Assembly: GCA_016839815.1 (NCBI GenBank)
Contig: JAEOTM010000143.1
Location: 26,461-90,460 of the forward strand
Length of the DNA stretch: 64,000 bases
Direction: 5' to 3'
DNA from: Candidatus Hodarchaeota archaeon
Lineage (GTDB): Archaea > Asgardarchaeota > Heimdallarchaeia > Hodarchaeales > Hodarchaeaceae
The translations under genes were made by a program, and so were the position numbers. The notes below the pieces were generated by a model that worked only from the letters and a program-made list of their open reading frames with translations, was not told where the DNA came from and ran no database searches. This document shows, in pieces, positions 9,118-17,389 of this stretch. Each line of letters begins with the position of its first letter. The stretch's first letter is position 1.

Positions 9118-10077
9118 ATGAGTTTACAACGTGTTTTCTGTTTAGGTCATATTTCGGTTGATGTTTTCATCCATAGAAAAGATTTAAAAGCTCTTAAAAT
9201 CGGAGGGTGTATTTCATCACCGAATTTGTCCATGCAAGGTGGTGGGGTCGCAGCCAATGTATCTTATTGGCTTGGGACTCTTGGTACCAATGTTTCAATG
9301 ATAGGAGTAATTGCAGATGATCCTGCTGGCTTCTTTTTGAAAAAGGATCTTGAAAGAGTTAATGTAAAATGTTACCTGAAAACTTCAACTAAGAATCCAT
9401 CTGCAAGTATTCTAATAGTTGTTGAAGATGGAGGGGAACGATCTTTCATAATCAACGGGGATTGTTTAGACGAGTTAACAATGAACGACATTCCCTTAAG
9501 AGAGATTCAGGGAGGAAATCTATTGTACACCTCTGCATACAATATAGAAAATTCTCCCATTGATCAAACAATTTCTGAATTAGTAGAAAAATCTAAAACA
9601 TCGAATCCTTTGTCTTTCGAGGTAATTTTTAATTTAGCAGCCTATACAACGGTAGAGAATTATAGAGAAAAAATCAGATCAAAAATTCTACCTTATATTG
9701 ACATTCTACTTGGAAATCTTGAAGAGTATGAAATACTCTTAATGAAATCTAACAAGAGAGAATCACCCCTTCGATTATTATCGGAGCTCATAGAAGATTT
9801 TCCAAACATTAAGATTGCATTACTTACTGATGGTGAGAAAGGATGCTACTATAAATCAAAAGAAGACGATGGACACATTCTAGCACCGAAAATCTCTGTA
9901 GTCGATACTACAGGAGCTGGAGATGGATTTGCTGCAGGTTTCATTAGTGGATATGTAAAGGGCTTTCCTCTAACCCAATCAATAAAGAATGGCATTGAAC
10001 TAGGGTCGTATATATGCCGAGGATTTGGTGCAAGACACGATTCAACCAATTTTCATAGATTTTTAAAGAAAAAATGA
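9118..10077 (+). CDS. PfkB family carbohydrate/nucleoside kinase
   Basis: A 319-residue ribokinase-fold kinase. The N-terminal substrate-binding pattern is QGGGVAANVSYWLGTLG (about 40-56) and the C-terminal signature with the anion hole and catalytic Asp is DTTGAGDGFAAGF (D263 to F275, catalytic D269). In this family the substrate may be ribose, a nucleoside, ribose 1-phosphate or another sugar. Next to a nucleoside phosphorylase, a possible phosphopentomutase and a nucleoside importer, ribose, ribose 1-phosphate or a nucleoside is most likely. It is the last gene of the run that starts with the M24 peptidase. Confidence 0.88.
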   Translation: MSLQRVFCLGHISVDVFIHRKDLKALKIGGCISSPNLSMQGGGVAANVSYWLGTLGTNVSMIGVIADDPAGFFLKKDLERVNVKCYLKTSTKNPSASILIVVEDGGERSFIINGDCLDELTMNDIPLREIQGGNLLYTSAYNIENSPIDQTISELVEKSKTSNPLSFEVIFNLAAYTTVENYREKIRSKILPYIDILLGNLEEYEILLMKSNKRESPLRLLSELIEDFPNIKIALLTDGEKGCYYKSKEDDGHILAPKISVVDTTGAGDGFAAGFISGYVKGFPLTQSIKNGIELGSYICRGFGARHDSTNFHRFLKKK

Positions 10078-10270
10078 TTATATTTGACGAAAATATTTCT
10101 GGCTTCTGTTATTTCCATAAAAGTGTGGGATTTTAGAATAAATCAATCGAATAACAAAATCTCATGATTCTCTCTGCGAATACGGATTTTTCATTAGAGA
10201 ATTGACAGTTTATCTTGATATGGTAACTGTGAAATTTTAATTGTAACGATTTATGAAAGTAAAATATAAT

Positions 10271-10286
10271 CCGAAATACTTATAGA
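10271..10286 (+). promoter_or_regulatory. Likely archaeal promoter (BRE plus TATA box) of the nucleoside importer
   Basis: CCGAAA followed by TACTTATAGA matches the archaeal BRE-TATA arrangement. It would place transcription start near 10310, leaving a leader of about 115 bases before the TTG start at 10425. Confidence 0.45.
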
Positions 10287-10310
10287 CGTTGCGAAATTCG
10301 AAATTATCAG

Positions 10311-10340
10311 ATTTTTACCCCCGTTTACCTTGGTAAAAAT
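10311..10340 (+). promoter_or_regulatory. Perfect inverted repeat in the importer leader, candidate operator or hairpin
   Basis: Arms ATTTTTACC and GGTAAAAAT are exact complements of 9 bases separated by a 12-base loop. The element begins where transcription should start from the TATA box at 10277-10285, so it could be a repressor site or a hairpin in the mRNA leader. Confidence 0.5.
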
Positions 10341-10424
10341 TCAATCTATTGTATCTATCATAACTATTTCTTCTAGGAAATAGGATGATACAATCTAGTA
10401 TAAAAAATTAATAGAGGTATTTAG

Positions 10425-11465
10425 TTGAATAAATATAGAAATTTAGTCTTAGTATGTGTACTCTTAGCCTCCATCCTCGCTTTCTCTGGATGTACCGAAG
10501 AAGCTGGAGTGAACAAAATTGGTATTATTTTCGCTACTGGCGGACTTGGAGATAAATCATTCAATGATGCTGGATATCGAGGTTATGAACAGGCAAATGA
10601 GACATATGGGGACGAAATCGATGTGGATTATGTCGAACCTGACGATATTCCTGAATTTGCTACCTATCAGAATCAGATGGCAACTGATGGAACATACGAT
10701 CTCATTATTTGTATTGGATTCCTTCAAGCTACAGCGTTAAACGAATCAGCTGAAGATTTTCCTGAACAGAACTGGGTTATAATTGACGACGATACTATTA
10801 ATCGAACTAATGTTAAGTCAATAACCTTTAAAGAACATGAAGGAAGCTTTTTAGTCGGCGCAATGGCTGCAATGACAACTCAATCGGGTAAGCTTGGTTT
10901 CCTTGGTGGAATGAATATCTACCTAATAAATAAATTCCTTGCAGGCTATCAACAAGGAGCCGACTATATTGATGACTCCATTAATGTAACTGAGACATAC
11001 ATGCCAGTACCACCCCCAGCATGCTGGTTTGATGCTCCAACCGCAAAGAATGTTGGAGAAAACCTTTATAGTCAGGGCATAGATATAATATACGCTGCCG
11101 CTGGTGGAGCAGGCCAAGGTATTTTCCAAGCAGCTAATGAAACTACTGGTGTCTATGGTATTGGTGTAGATAGTGATCAAGATGGAGACATGCCTGGAAA
11201 AGTTCTCTGTTCAATGTTGAAATTAGTGGAAACTGCGGTATTCAATTCTATTCGGGATGTAGTTGAAGATACATGGACTGCTGATCCTGTTTCTTTGGGA
11301 CTAGCAGAGGAAGGTGTTGGAATTTCCCCAATGACCTATACTGATGCGATAAAGACTGGTAACTTCGAATTTGGTGGAGTTACAAAAACACGCTGGGAAT
11401 GGATTCAAGATATTAAAGGAAAAATAGTTGATGGTACTATCGTTGTAAGCGATACGCCTAGCTAA
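10425..11465 (+). CDS. BMP family (PnrA-like) nucleoside-binding lipoprotein of an ABC importer
   Basis: A 346-residue extracellular substrate-binding protein. Residues 1-23 are a lipoprotein signal ending in LAFSGC, with Cys23 as the attachment site. The mature protein has the BMP/Med start KIGIIFATGGLGDKSFNDAGYRG, then the central VKSITFKEHEGSFLVGAMAAM and GVDSDQDG, typical of purine-nucleoside binding PnrA/Bmp proteins. The start is TTG. It is followed by T-rich DNA and then by the ATPase gene after 128 bases, so expression of the abundant binding protein may be partly uncoupled from the rest. Confidence 0.92.
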   Translation: MNKYRNLVLVCVLLASILAFSGCTEEAGVNKIGIIFATGGLGDKSFNDAGYRGYEQANETYGDEIDVDYVEPDDIPEFATYQNQMATDGTYDLIICIGFLQATALNESAEDFPEQNWVIIDDDTINRTNVKSITFKEHEGSFLVGAMAAMTTQSGKLGFLGGMNIYLINKFLAGYQQGADYIDDSINVTETYMPVPPPACWFDAPTAKNVGENLYSQGIDIIYAAAGGAGQGIFQAANETTGVYGIGVDSDQDGDMPGKVLCSMLKLVETAVFNSIRDVVEDTWTADPVSLGLAEEGVGISPMTYTDAIKTGNFEFGGVTKTRWEWIQDIKGKIVDGTIVVSDTPS

Positions 11466-11483
11466 GTTCCCTTCAATAAATCC

Positions 11484-11510
11484 CCCTCTTTTTTTTATCC
11501 ACTTTTTTTG
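11484..11510 (+). terminator. Oligo-T terminator after the BMP gene
   Basis: Two T-tracts (CCCTCTTTTTTTT and ACTTTTTTTG) lie 20-45 bases after the stop codon, matching archaeal oligo-T termination signals. They could give partial termination before the ATPase gene. Confidence 0.5.
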
Positions 11511-11593
11511 ATGATGTCTCCCAAAAGTATATTATAAATTTGTCTTTGTTAATGATTATTTCAATTCTTGATTGATTATAAGTTAGAGTTAAT

Positions 11594-13189
11594 TTGACAT
11601 CGAGCTCACGGAGAATAGCTGGCATGACCGTTGAAGACAAGATAGTTCCTGATGATAATTATTCCATTCAAATGAAAAATATAAATAAAACGTTTCCTGG
11701 TCCTGTTTATGCCAATAAAGGAGTTAATTTACATATACGCAAGGGAGAGATACATGCATTACTGGGCGAAAATGGAGCTGGAAAAACAACTCTTATGAAT
11801 GTATTGTATGGCCTTTATGGTCCTGATGACGACTCTTCACAGATTCTGATCAATGGCCGTGAAGTGAAAATTAAAGAACCAATGAATGCGATGGAAGTTG
11901 GAATTGGTATGGTTCACCAGCATTTTATGTTGGTACCAATAATGACTGTAGCTGAAAACTGTGGATTAGGCGCAGAATCTACTTTTCAAGGAATCAGGTT
12001 AGATGAAACCAAGATGAGAAACAAGGTTCAAAAGATCTCTCAGGAATTTGGCTTAGAAATAGATCCCGATTCTATTGTAGAAGATCTACCAGTTGGTCTG
12101 CAACAAAGAGTCGAGATATTAAAAATCCTCTATCGTGGTGCAGAAATCTTAATTTTAGACGAACCAACCGCAGTTTTGACTCCTCAAGAAGTTAATGCAT
12201 TATTCGAAACATTGAAAGCATTACAGGCTCAAGGGAAAACAATAATTATAATTACACATAAACTGAAAGAACCTATGTTTCTAGCTGACAGAATTACAGT
12301 TCTCCGTCAAGGACAAGTAATAGGTACGATTGACAAAGATAATACTACCTTAGAAGAACTAGCAGAAATGATGATTGGGAGAAAATTATTGAAGATAAAA
12401 CGTCCGGAATTATCAACAGGGGATATTCATCTAGAGCTAGACAATATATTTGTTACAGATGACCGAGAGCAGGAAGCAGTTAGAGGTGTTTCACTAAAAA
12501 TAAGAAAAGGTGAAATTTTAGGTTTAGCTGGAGTGGTCGGAAATGGCCAACGAGAATTAGCTGAAGCGATTACAGGTCTTCGTTATGTAAAGGAAGGAAA
12601 AATCCTAATGGGAGGACGGGATATAGCTAATAAATCACCACGATTTTTGTACGATTTTGGTTTAGCCTACATCCCAGAGGATCGTCAAAAAACAGGTTCT
12701 GTTGGTGACTTTACAATCGCAGAAAATATGATTCTTGGTATTCATCATCGAAAAGAATGGTATTTAACTGGAGCTCTTTCTAGCTTTCTGAACTGGGAGA
12801 AGATTTACGGAGAGGTAAACAAAAATGTTGAGAACTATGATATTCGTACACCTTCAATTACTACACCATTACGATATTTGTCAGGAGGGAATCAACAGAA
12901 AGTTATTGTTGCACGAGAATTATCGAAAAAACCTTCAGTAATTGTTGCAAGTCAACCTACCCGAGGACTGGATGTTGGAGTTATAGAATATGTACATACA
13001 AGATTATTAGAACTTAGGAAAGAAGGAAAGGCAATCCTTTTAATCTCAAGCGATCTAGACGAAATTCTATCAATATCTGATAGAATTGCTGTAATATATG
13101 AGGGAGAAATAATTGCGATCGAAGATCCATCAGAAACTAATGAACAGAGATTAGGACTACTAATGGCTGGACAAAATTTAGGTGATTAA
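11594..13189 (+). CDS. Nucleoside ABC importer ATPase with two nucleotide-binding domains
   Basis: A 531-residue double ATPase of the sugar/nucleoside (RbsA/NupO-like) class. The first domain has Walker A GENGAGKTTLMN (about 58-69), a signature-like LPVGLQQRVEILKIL and Walker B ILILDEPTAVLTP. The second, from about 285, has the degenerate P-loop GVVGNGQRELAEA without the Lys, the signature LSGGNQQKVIVAREL and VASQPTRGLD; loss of the second P-loop Lys is usual in this class. The track start is a TTG at 11594; an ATG at 11624 is an alternative. It ends two bases before the permease, so the two are translated together. Confidence 0.92.
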   Translation: MTSSSRRIAGMTVEDKIVPDDNYSIQMKNINKTFPGPVYANKGVNLHIRKGEIHALLGENGAGKTTLMNVLYGLYGPDDDSSQILINGREVKIKEPMNAMEVGIGMVHQHFMLVPIMTVAENCGLGAESTFQGIRLDETKMRNKVQKISQEFGLEIDPDSIVEDLPVGLQQRVEILKILYRGAEILILDEPTAVLTPQEVNALFETLKALQAQGKTIIIITHKLKEPMFLADRITVLRQGQVIGTIDKDNTTLEELAEMMIGRKLLKIKRPELSTGDIHLELDNIFVTDDREQEAVRGVSLKIRKGEILGLAGVVGNGQRELAEAITGLRYVKEGKILMGGRDIANKSPRFLYDFGLAYIPEDRQKTGSVGDFTIAENMILGIHHRKEWYLTGALSSFLNWEKIYGEVNKNVENYDIRTPSITTPLRYLSGGNQQKVIVARELSKKPSVIVASQPTRGLDVGVIEYVHTRLLELRKEGKAILLISSDLDEILSISDRIAVIYEGEIIAIEDPSETNEQRLGLLMAGQNLGD

Positions 13190-13191
13190 AA

Positions 13192-16098
13192 ATGAGTTTA
13201 ATGAAGTCAGAGAAGCTAAATATAATTATTGTCCCTATAGTGTCAATTATTTTGGCACTTCTATTAGGAACTGGCTTATTAATTTGGATGGAGTTTGACC
13301 CACTAAACACATGGGCTTACTTGGTAGTAAAAACCATGACACCCAATAATATTGCTAATACTCTTTTTAATTCGGCTCCCTTATTATTAACAGGACTTTC
13401 AGTGGCTGTAGCGTTTAGAGGAGGAATGTTTAACATTGGAACAGAGGGACAAATGATGTTTGGTGGATTCGTGGCTGCTTTAGCAGGATTTGGACTGGGT
13501 CAATATTTTGATATTAAGTTACCACCCTATATCATGATTCCATTAGTATTAATTATGGGTATGATAGGGGGAGCTCTTTGGGCTGCTATCCCAGGATTAC
13601 TAAAAGCAAAACGAGGAGTTCATGAAGTTATAACGACTATTATGATGAATAACATTGCAGTTCTGCTAATGATTTATTTTGTTGGTGATCCTGAATTTTC
13701 ACCCTTCATTGACAAATTTGGAGGAAATACCTCCCCACTTACACCAAAAATTGCTGAATCGGCTCGTTTTGAACATATCGGTGATACATTAACTAATTCG
13801 CCTCTAGACTTCTTAGTAGTGTCGTTTAGACGTTCTCTTTTACATTGGGGTATACTAGTTGGCTTATTAGCATGTATAGTCGTGTACATCTTATTATGGA
13901 GAACAAGATATGGATATGAAACACGAGCAGTCGGATTTAACAAACAGGCAGCGGAATATGGTGGAATAAACGTTTCGAGAAATATTATTAAAACAATGAT
14001 GATATGTGGAGCAATGGGAGGACTTGCTGGGGCAATAGAAGTAATGGGGACTCATTATCGATTTATAGATGGTTTTACAGCTGGTTATGGGTTTGATGGT
14101 ATTGCAGTAGCCCTTTTAGGTGGGAATCATCCTTTTGGAATAATTTTTGGTGCAGTCTTATTTGGATGGTTGACTACTGGAGGAGTAGTTCTAGATATTG
14201 GAACTGATGTACCTAAAGATGTAGCAAACACGCTAAAAGGATTTATCGTCTTTTTCGTAGCTGTTCCATTAATTGCACAACAATTACTTAACTTTTCTCA
14301 AAAAAGAGGGTGGGATCGTCGAATAAAATCAAAATTCACAGGAGTGCTAGCAATCATAAAGGATCAATGGAGATCGATTCTCGTAGGTCTTTTAACTGTG
14401 TTTATGTTATTTTACGTTCCTGAAATTATCTCTTTGATTTCTCAACCGCTTCAAGAAATAGGAGATTCAATCTTTGAACCTGTCTCGAATTTTTTTGTCA
14501 GCTTCGAATTTCTTGAACCAGCAGTAGAATTTTTGGAAAGCGTATTTTCGATTAGACTCATTTTTACAGTTTCAGTAATGGTTATTATCGTCTTCGGTCT
14601 GTTTAAAGGACGACAGAGAGGATTGCATCGATATAGTCAGTATTTGCTTATAATTCTTAGTGGTATCTTGTGTATCGACACAATATTCCAAATTTACAGG
14701 ATTTTTGGGCAAGATATTACGCTTTTCGGCATGATCTTGTTAATTTTAGGATTCATAGTCTTTCAAGAAATTAAAGTAAGAGGTAGTGATATAGAAACAC
14801 AAGAAATGCTTGAAAGAAAAGCACATCTCAGGAAAGATACGGAAGAAAGTCTTAGAAAATATTCTTTTATTATAATACTGACAGTTATCATTATCATTGT
14901 AATGATAATAACTTCATCGTTACCGTTAACAAATCCTATTGATTTACCACCTTCAAATCTAATTAATATTCCTCCATTCATTACAATTAGGAATTGGGGA
15001 TCAGTGGTAGCTCTTGCAGGAATTATTGTCTTAATATTAAGTGCAATTTATATATCAAAACTCCACCTTCCTGAAACTCATAGTTTATTCTATCTTATGA
15101 CTGGAATAAGAATCCTGTATGGATTTACCGCTGTTTCAATGATTTTCGGGTTGAACTCATCGAATTTATTACGTCAAACACTTGAAATGGCAGCTCCCAT
15201 TGGCATGGCATCCCTTGGAGGTATGTTTTCAGAAAAATCAGGGGTCGTAAATATTGGATTAGAGGGGATGATGTTATCTGGAGCCTTTGTCTCTGTATGG
15301 ATAACCTTCGAGACGGGTAACCCCTGGTTAGGAGTTCTAGGTGCCATTATTGGTGGTGGACTGATGGGTTTGTTGCATGCAATCGCCTCCATTCGCTTTC
15401 GTGCTGATCAGGTCGTTGTTGGTGTAGCAATCAATCTTGTAGCTTCAGCTTTAACAGCTTTAGGAATCCTAATTGTCTGGGATGTCCAAGGTACAAGTGA
15501 AAGAGCTGTACCTTTTACAAAGGTTAAATTAGATATTCTTACAGAAATTCCCATCATAGGTGACTTACTTTTCGAGCTTTCTGGTGGAGTAAAAGGTCTC
15601 TCCCCAATCGTCTATGTCTTCATTTTTGTGATTATAGTAAGCGCCTGGGTTATTCAACGAACAGCTTTTGGATTAAGAATTAGAGCAGTCGGTGAACACC
15701 CCAGGGCAGCTGATACATTAGGAATTAATGTTTATCAAATCCGTTACATATGTGTAGTTCTTTCAGGAATTCTAGCAGCAGTAGGTGGAGCTCAACTTAC
15801 TCTAGGGACAGTACCTAATTTTAGGACTGATGTTACTTCAGGGCGAGGTTTTGTTGCACTTGCTGCATTAATTTTTGGTGGTTGGACCCCAATTGGAGCG
15901 GCACTAGCTAGTTTACTTTTTGCATTTGCCTATGCTTTCCTAGCTCAATTTGAATTACGTGATATTACTTGGATCTGGAACGCAGAGAAGCTTGTTTCCA
16001 CACTTCCCTTTGTAATCACAATCATAACTGTGTCAACAGTAGCTAAACGCGCAAGAGCTCCTGCAGCTGATGGGATACCCTATGTTAAGGAAGGTTAA
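13192..16098 (+). CDS. Fused double permease of a BMP-type nucleoside ABC importer
   Basis: A 968-residue membrane protein containing both permease subunits of the importer. The first half (about 1-375) has the BPD_transp_2 signature FRGGMFNIGTEGQMMFGGF and GFDGIAVALLGGNHPFG. The second half (about 640-968) repeats it as EKSGVVNIGLEGMMLSGAF and GRGFVALAALIFGGWTPIG. In bacteria these are normally two genes (NupP and NupQ types). Here they are joined by a linker of about 260 residues with roughly six extra hydrophobic segments. The reading frame is continuous, with no internal stop, so this is a true fusion in this assembly. The ATG follows the ATPase stop by two bases. Confidence 0.92.
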   Translation: MSLMKSEKLNIIIVPIVSIILALLLGTGLLIWMEFDPLNTWAYLVVKTMTPNNIANTLFNSAPLLLTGLSVAVAFRGGMFNIGTEGQMMFGGFVAALAGFGLGQYFDIKLPPYIMIPLVLIMGMIGGALWAAIPGLLKAKRGVHEVITTIMMNNIAVLLMIYFVGDPEFSPFIDKFGGNTSPLTPKIAESARFEHIGDTLTNSPLDFLVVSFRRSLLHWGILVGLLACIVVYILLWRTRYGYETRAVGFNKQAAEYGGINVSRNIIKTMMICGAMGGLAGAIEVMGTHYRFIDGFTAGYGFDGIAVALLGGNHPFGIIFGAVLFGWLTTGGVVLDIGTDVPKDVANTLKGFIVFFVAVPLIAQQLLNFSQKRGWDRRIKSKFTGVLAIIKDQWRSILVGLLTVFMLFYVPEIISLISQPLQEIGDSIFEPVSNFFVSFEFLEPAVEFLESVFSIRLIFTVSVMVIIVFGLFKGRQRGLHRYSQYLLIILSGILCIDTIFQIYRIFGQDITLFGMILLILGFIVFQEIKVRGSDIETQEMLERKAHLRKDTEESLRKYSFIIILTVIIIIVMIITSSLPLTNPIDLPPSNLINIPPFITIRNWGSVVALAGIIVLILSAIYISKLHLPETHSLFYLMTGIRILYGFTAVSMIFGLNSSNLLRQTLEMAAPIGMASLGGMFSEKSGVVNIGLEGMMLSGAFVSVWITFETGNPWLGVLGAIIGGGLMGLLHAIASIRFRADQVVVGVAINLVASALTALGILIVWDVQGTSERAVPFTKVKLDILTEIPIIGDLLFELSGGVKGLSPIVYVFIFVIIVSAWVIQRTAFGLRIRAVGEHPRAADTLGINVYQIRYICVVLSGILAAVGGAQLTLGTVPNFRTDVTSGRGFVALAALIFGGWTPIGAALASLLFAFAYAFLAQFELRDITWIWNAEKLVSTLPFVITIITVSTVAKRARAPAADGIPYVKEG

Positions 16099-16099
16099 A

Positions 16100-16115
16100 C
16101 CCTTCTTTTTTATTA
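16100..16115 (+). terminator. Oligo-T terminator after the fused permease
   Basis: CCCTTCTTTTTTATTAG directly after the stop codon is a typical archaeal T-tract terminator at the end of the importer genes. Confidence 0.45.
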
Positions 16116-16153
16116 GTTTGATATCACTAAAAAGTCAATTGGATTGAATTGAA

Positions 16154-17389
16154 ATGGAAAAAACGCTTGTCTCCTTTTTTTCCCCAATTTCAGATGAAAA
16201 AAGTAATTTGAATTTAATGGAGAAGTGTAAGATAGGAGGATGGAAAGCTATCCTTCCTTCTGAGGCAAATCAAATTTCACTTGAACAAGAATACGATGTC
16301 ATATGGCTTTTTATAGGAACAGGAGGAACTGAAAAGTTAGTGATTGATTATCTTGAAAAAAACTCTAATAAAATCATACCCCTCATTGTAACCCATGACC
16401 ATTACAATTCTCTTCCTGCAGGAATGGAAATTAGACGATATCTTGAAGATAATGGAGTCAATACGAGGATAATTCATATCGATATGAATAATGTAACTGA
16501 AACTCTAGATCAGGAGCTGTTAATACACGAAGTTAGGCAGAAATTACAGAATTATAAGCTTGGGTTGATAGGAGAGGTGTCAGATTGGTTAATCGCTTCT
16601 AGAATAATTCCCGAGAGTGTAAAGGATATATGGGGATTAGATTTGATTTCAATTCCCATGTCAGAACTAATTGATTCACTTTCCACCCATCGTAGTGAGA
16701 CATTTTCTCATACTACAGAGGAGTTTCTTAATAAGGCGAAAAACTCCGATCGCTCCAAAAAACAAATCCAGGAAGCCCAATATGTAGTTCGCGCAATTGA
16801 AGACCTAGTTCAAAAGTATTCTCTAGATGGATTCTCCATTGAATGCTTTTCCTTGATTCAAGCAACGAATAGTACATCGTGTTATGCTCTTTCATATTTT
16901 AACGATATCGGACTTGTTGCTGGTTGTGAAGGAGATATTCCCTCAACTTTTACTATGATTCTTGTCAGACTTTTATTGGATCAACCATCTTTTATGGCCA
17001 ATGTCGTAACTGTCAATCAAGAGGAAAATTCAGTGAATTTAGCTCATTGCACGGTACCCTTAAGTATGACAGAGAATTATACAATCCGCTCGCACTTCGA
17101 ATCTAATAAAGGAGTAGCGCTTAAAGGTGAATTCAAAGAAAATGAACCTATTACACTCATAAAAGTTGGTGGGAGCTCCTTAACTGACTGGTGGGTATCC
17201 TCTGGAACCATTATAAGTAATCAGGACGATGAGGGGTGCTGTCGAACACAAGTAGAAGTTCATCTCAGGAATTCAGTCGATTACTTTTTACACAATTCCT
17301 TAGCTAATCATCATATTATGGTGATGGGAGATCATCAGAGGAAATTTGAGAATCTCCTTACACAATTCTCAAAGAAGGAGAATGGTTAA
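16154..17389 (+). CDS. L-fucose/arabinose isomerase-like protein
   Basis: A 411-residue protein resembling archaeal and bacterial fucose/arabinose isomerase-like proteins. Recognisable parts are IGEVSDWLIAS (about 139-149), the metal/substrate segment AGCEGDIPSTFTMIL and AHCTVPLSM in the C-terminal domain. True isomerases bind Mn with Glu, Asp and His; Glu and Asp of CEGD and the His of AHCT fit, but the family also contains members of unknown activity. It lies 55 bases after the nucleoside importer, so a pentose substrate is possible. Its last four bases overlap the convergent M1 peptidase gene. Confidence 0.65.
   Translation: MEKTLVSFFSPISDEKSNLNLMEKCKIGGWKAILPSEANQISLEQEYDVIWLFIGTGGTEKLVIDYLEKNSNKIIPLIVTHDHYNSLPAGMEIRRYLEDNGVNTRIIHIDMNNVTETLDQELLIHEVRQKLQNYKLGLIGEVSDWLIASRIIPESVKDIWGLDLISIPMSELIDSLSTHRSETFSHTTEEFLNKAKNSDRSKKQIQEAQYVVRAIEDLVQKYSLDGFSIECFSLIQATNSTSCYALSYFNDIGLVAGCEGDIPSTFTMILVRLLLDQPSFMANVVTVNQEENSVNLAHCTVPLSMTENYTIRSHFESNKGVALKGEFKENEPITLIKVGGSSLTDWWVSSGTIISNQDDEGCCRTQVEVHLRNSVDYFLHNSLANHHIMVMGDHQRKFENLLTQFSKKENG

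Larger units (their letters stand above)
10078..10424 (+). other. Intergenic region upstream of the BMP lipoprotein gene
   Basis: A 347-base stretch without a convincing gene. It holds a likely BRE/TATA element around 10271-10286 and a perfect inverted repeat at 10311-10340, both described separately. The rest is AT-rich and I see no ORF or RNA structure in it. Confidence 0.6.

Noticed and set aside
12520-12560. Loss of the second Walker A Lys in the nucleoside ATPase as a defect
   Set aside because: A degenerate second P-loop is normal for this class of double ATPase.
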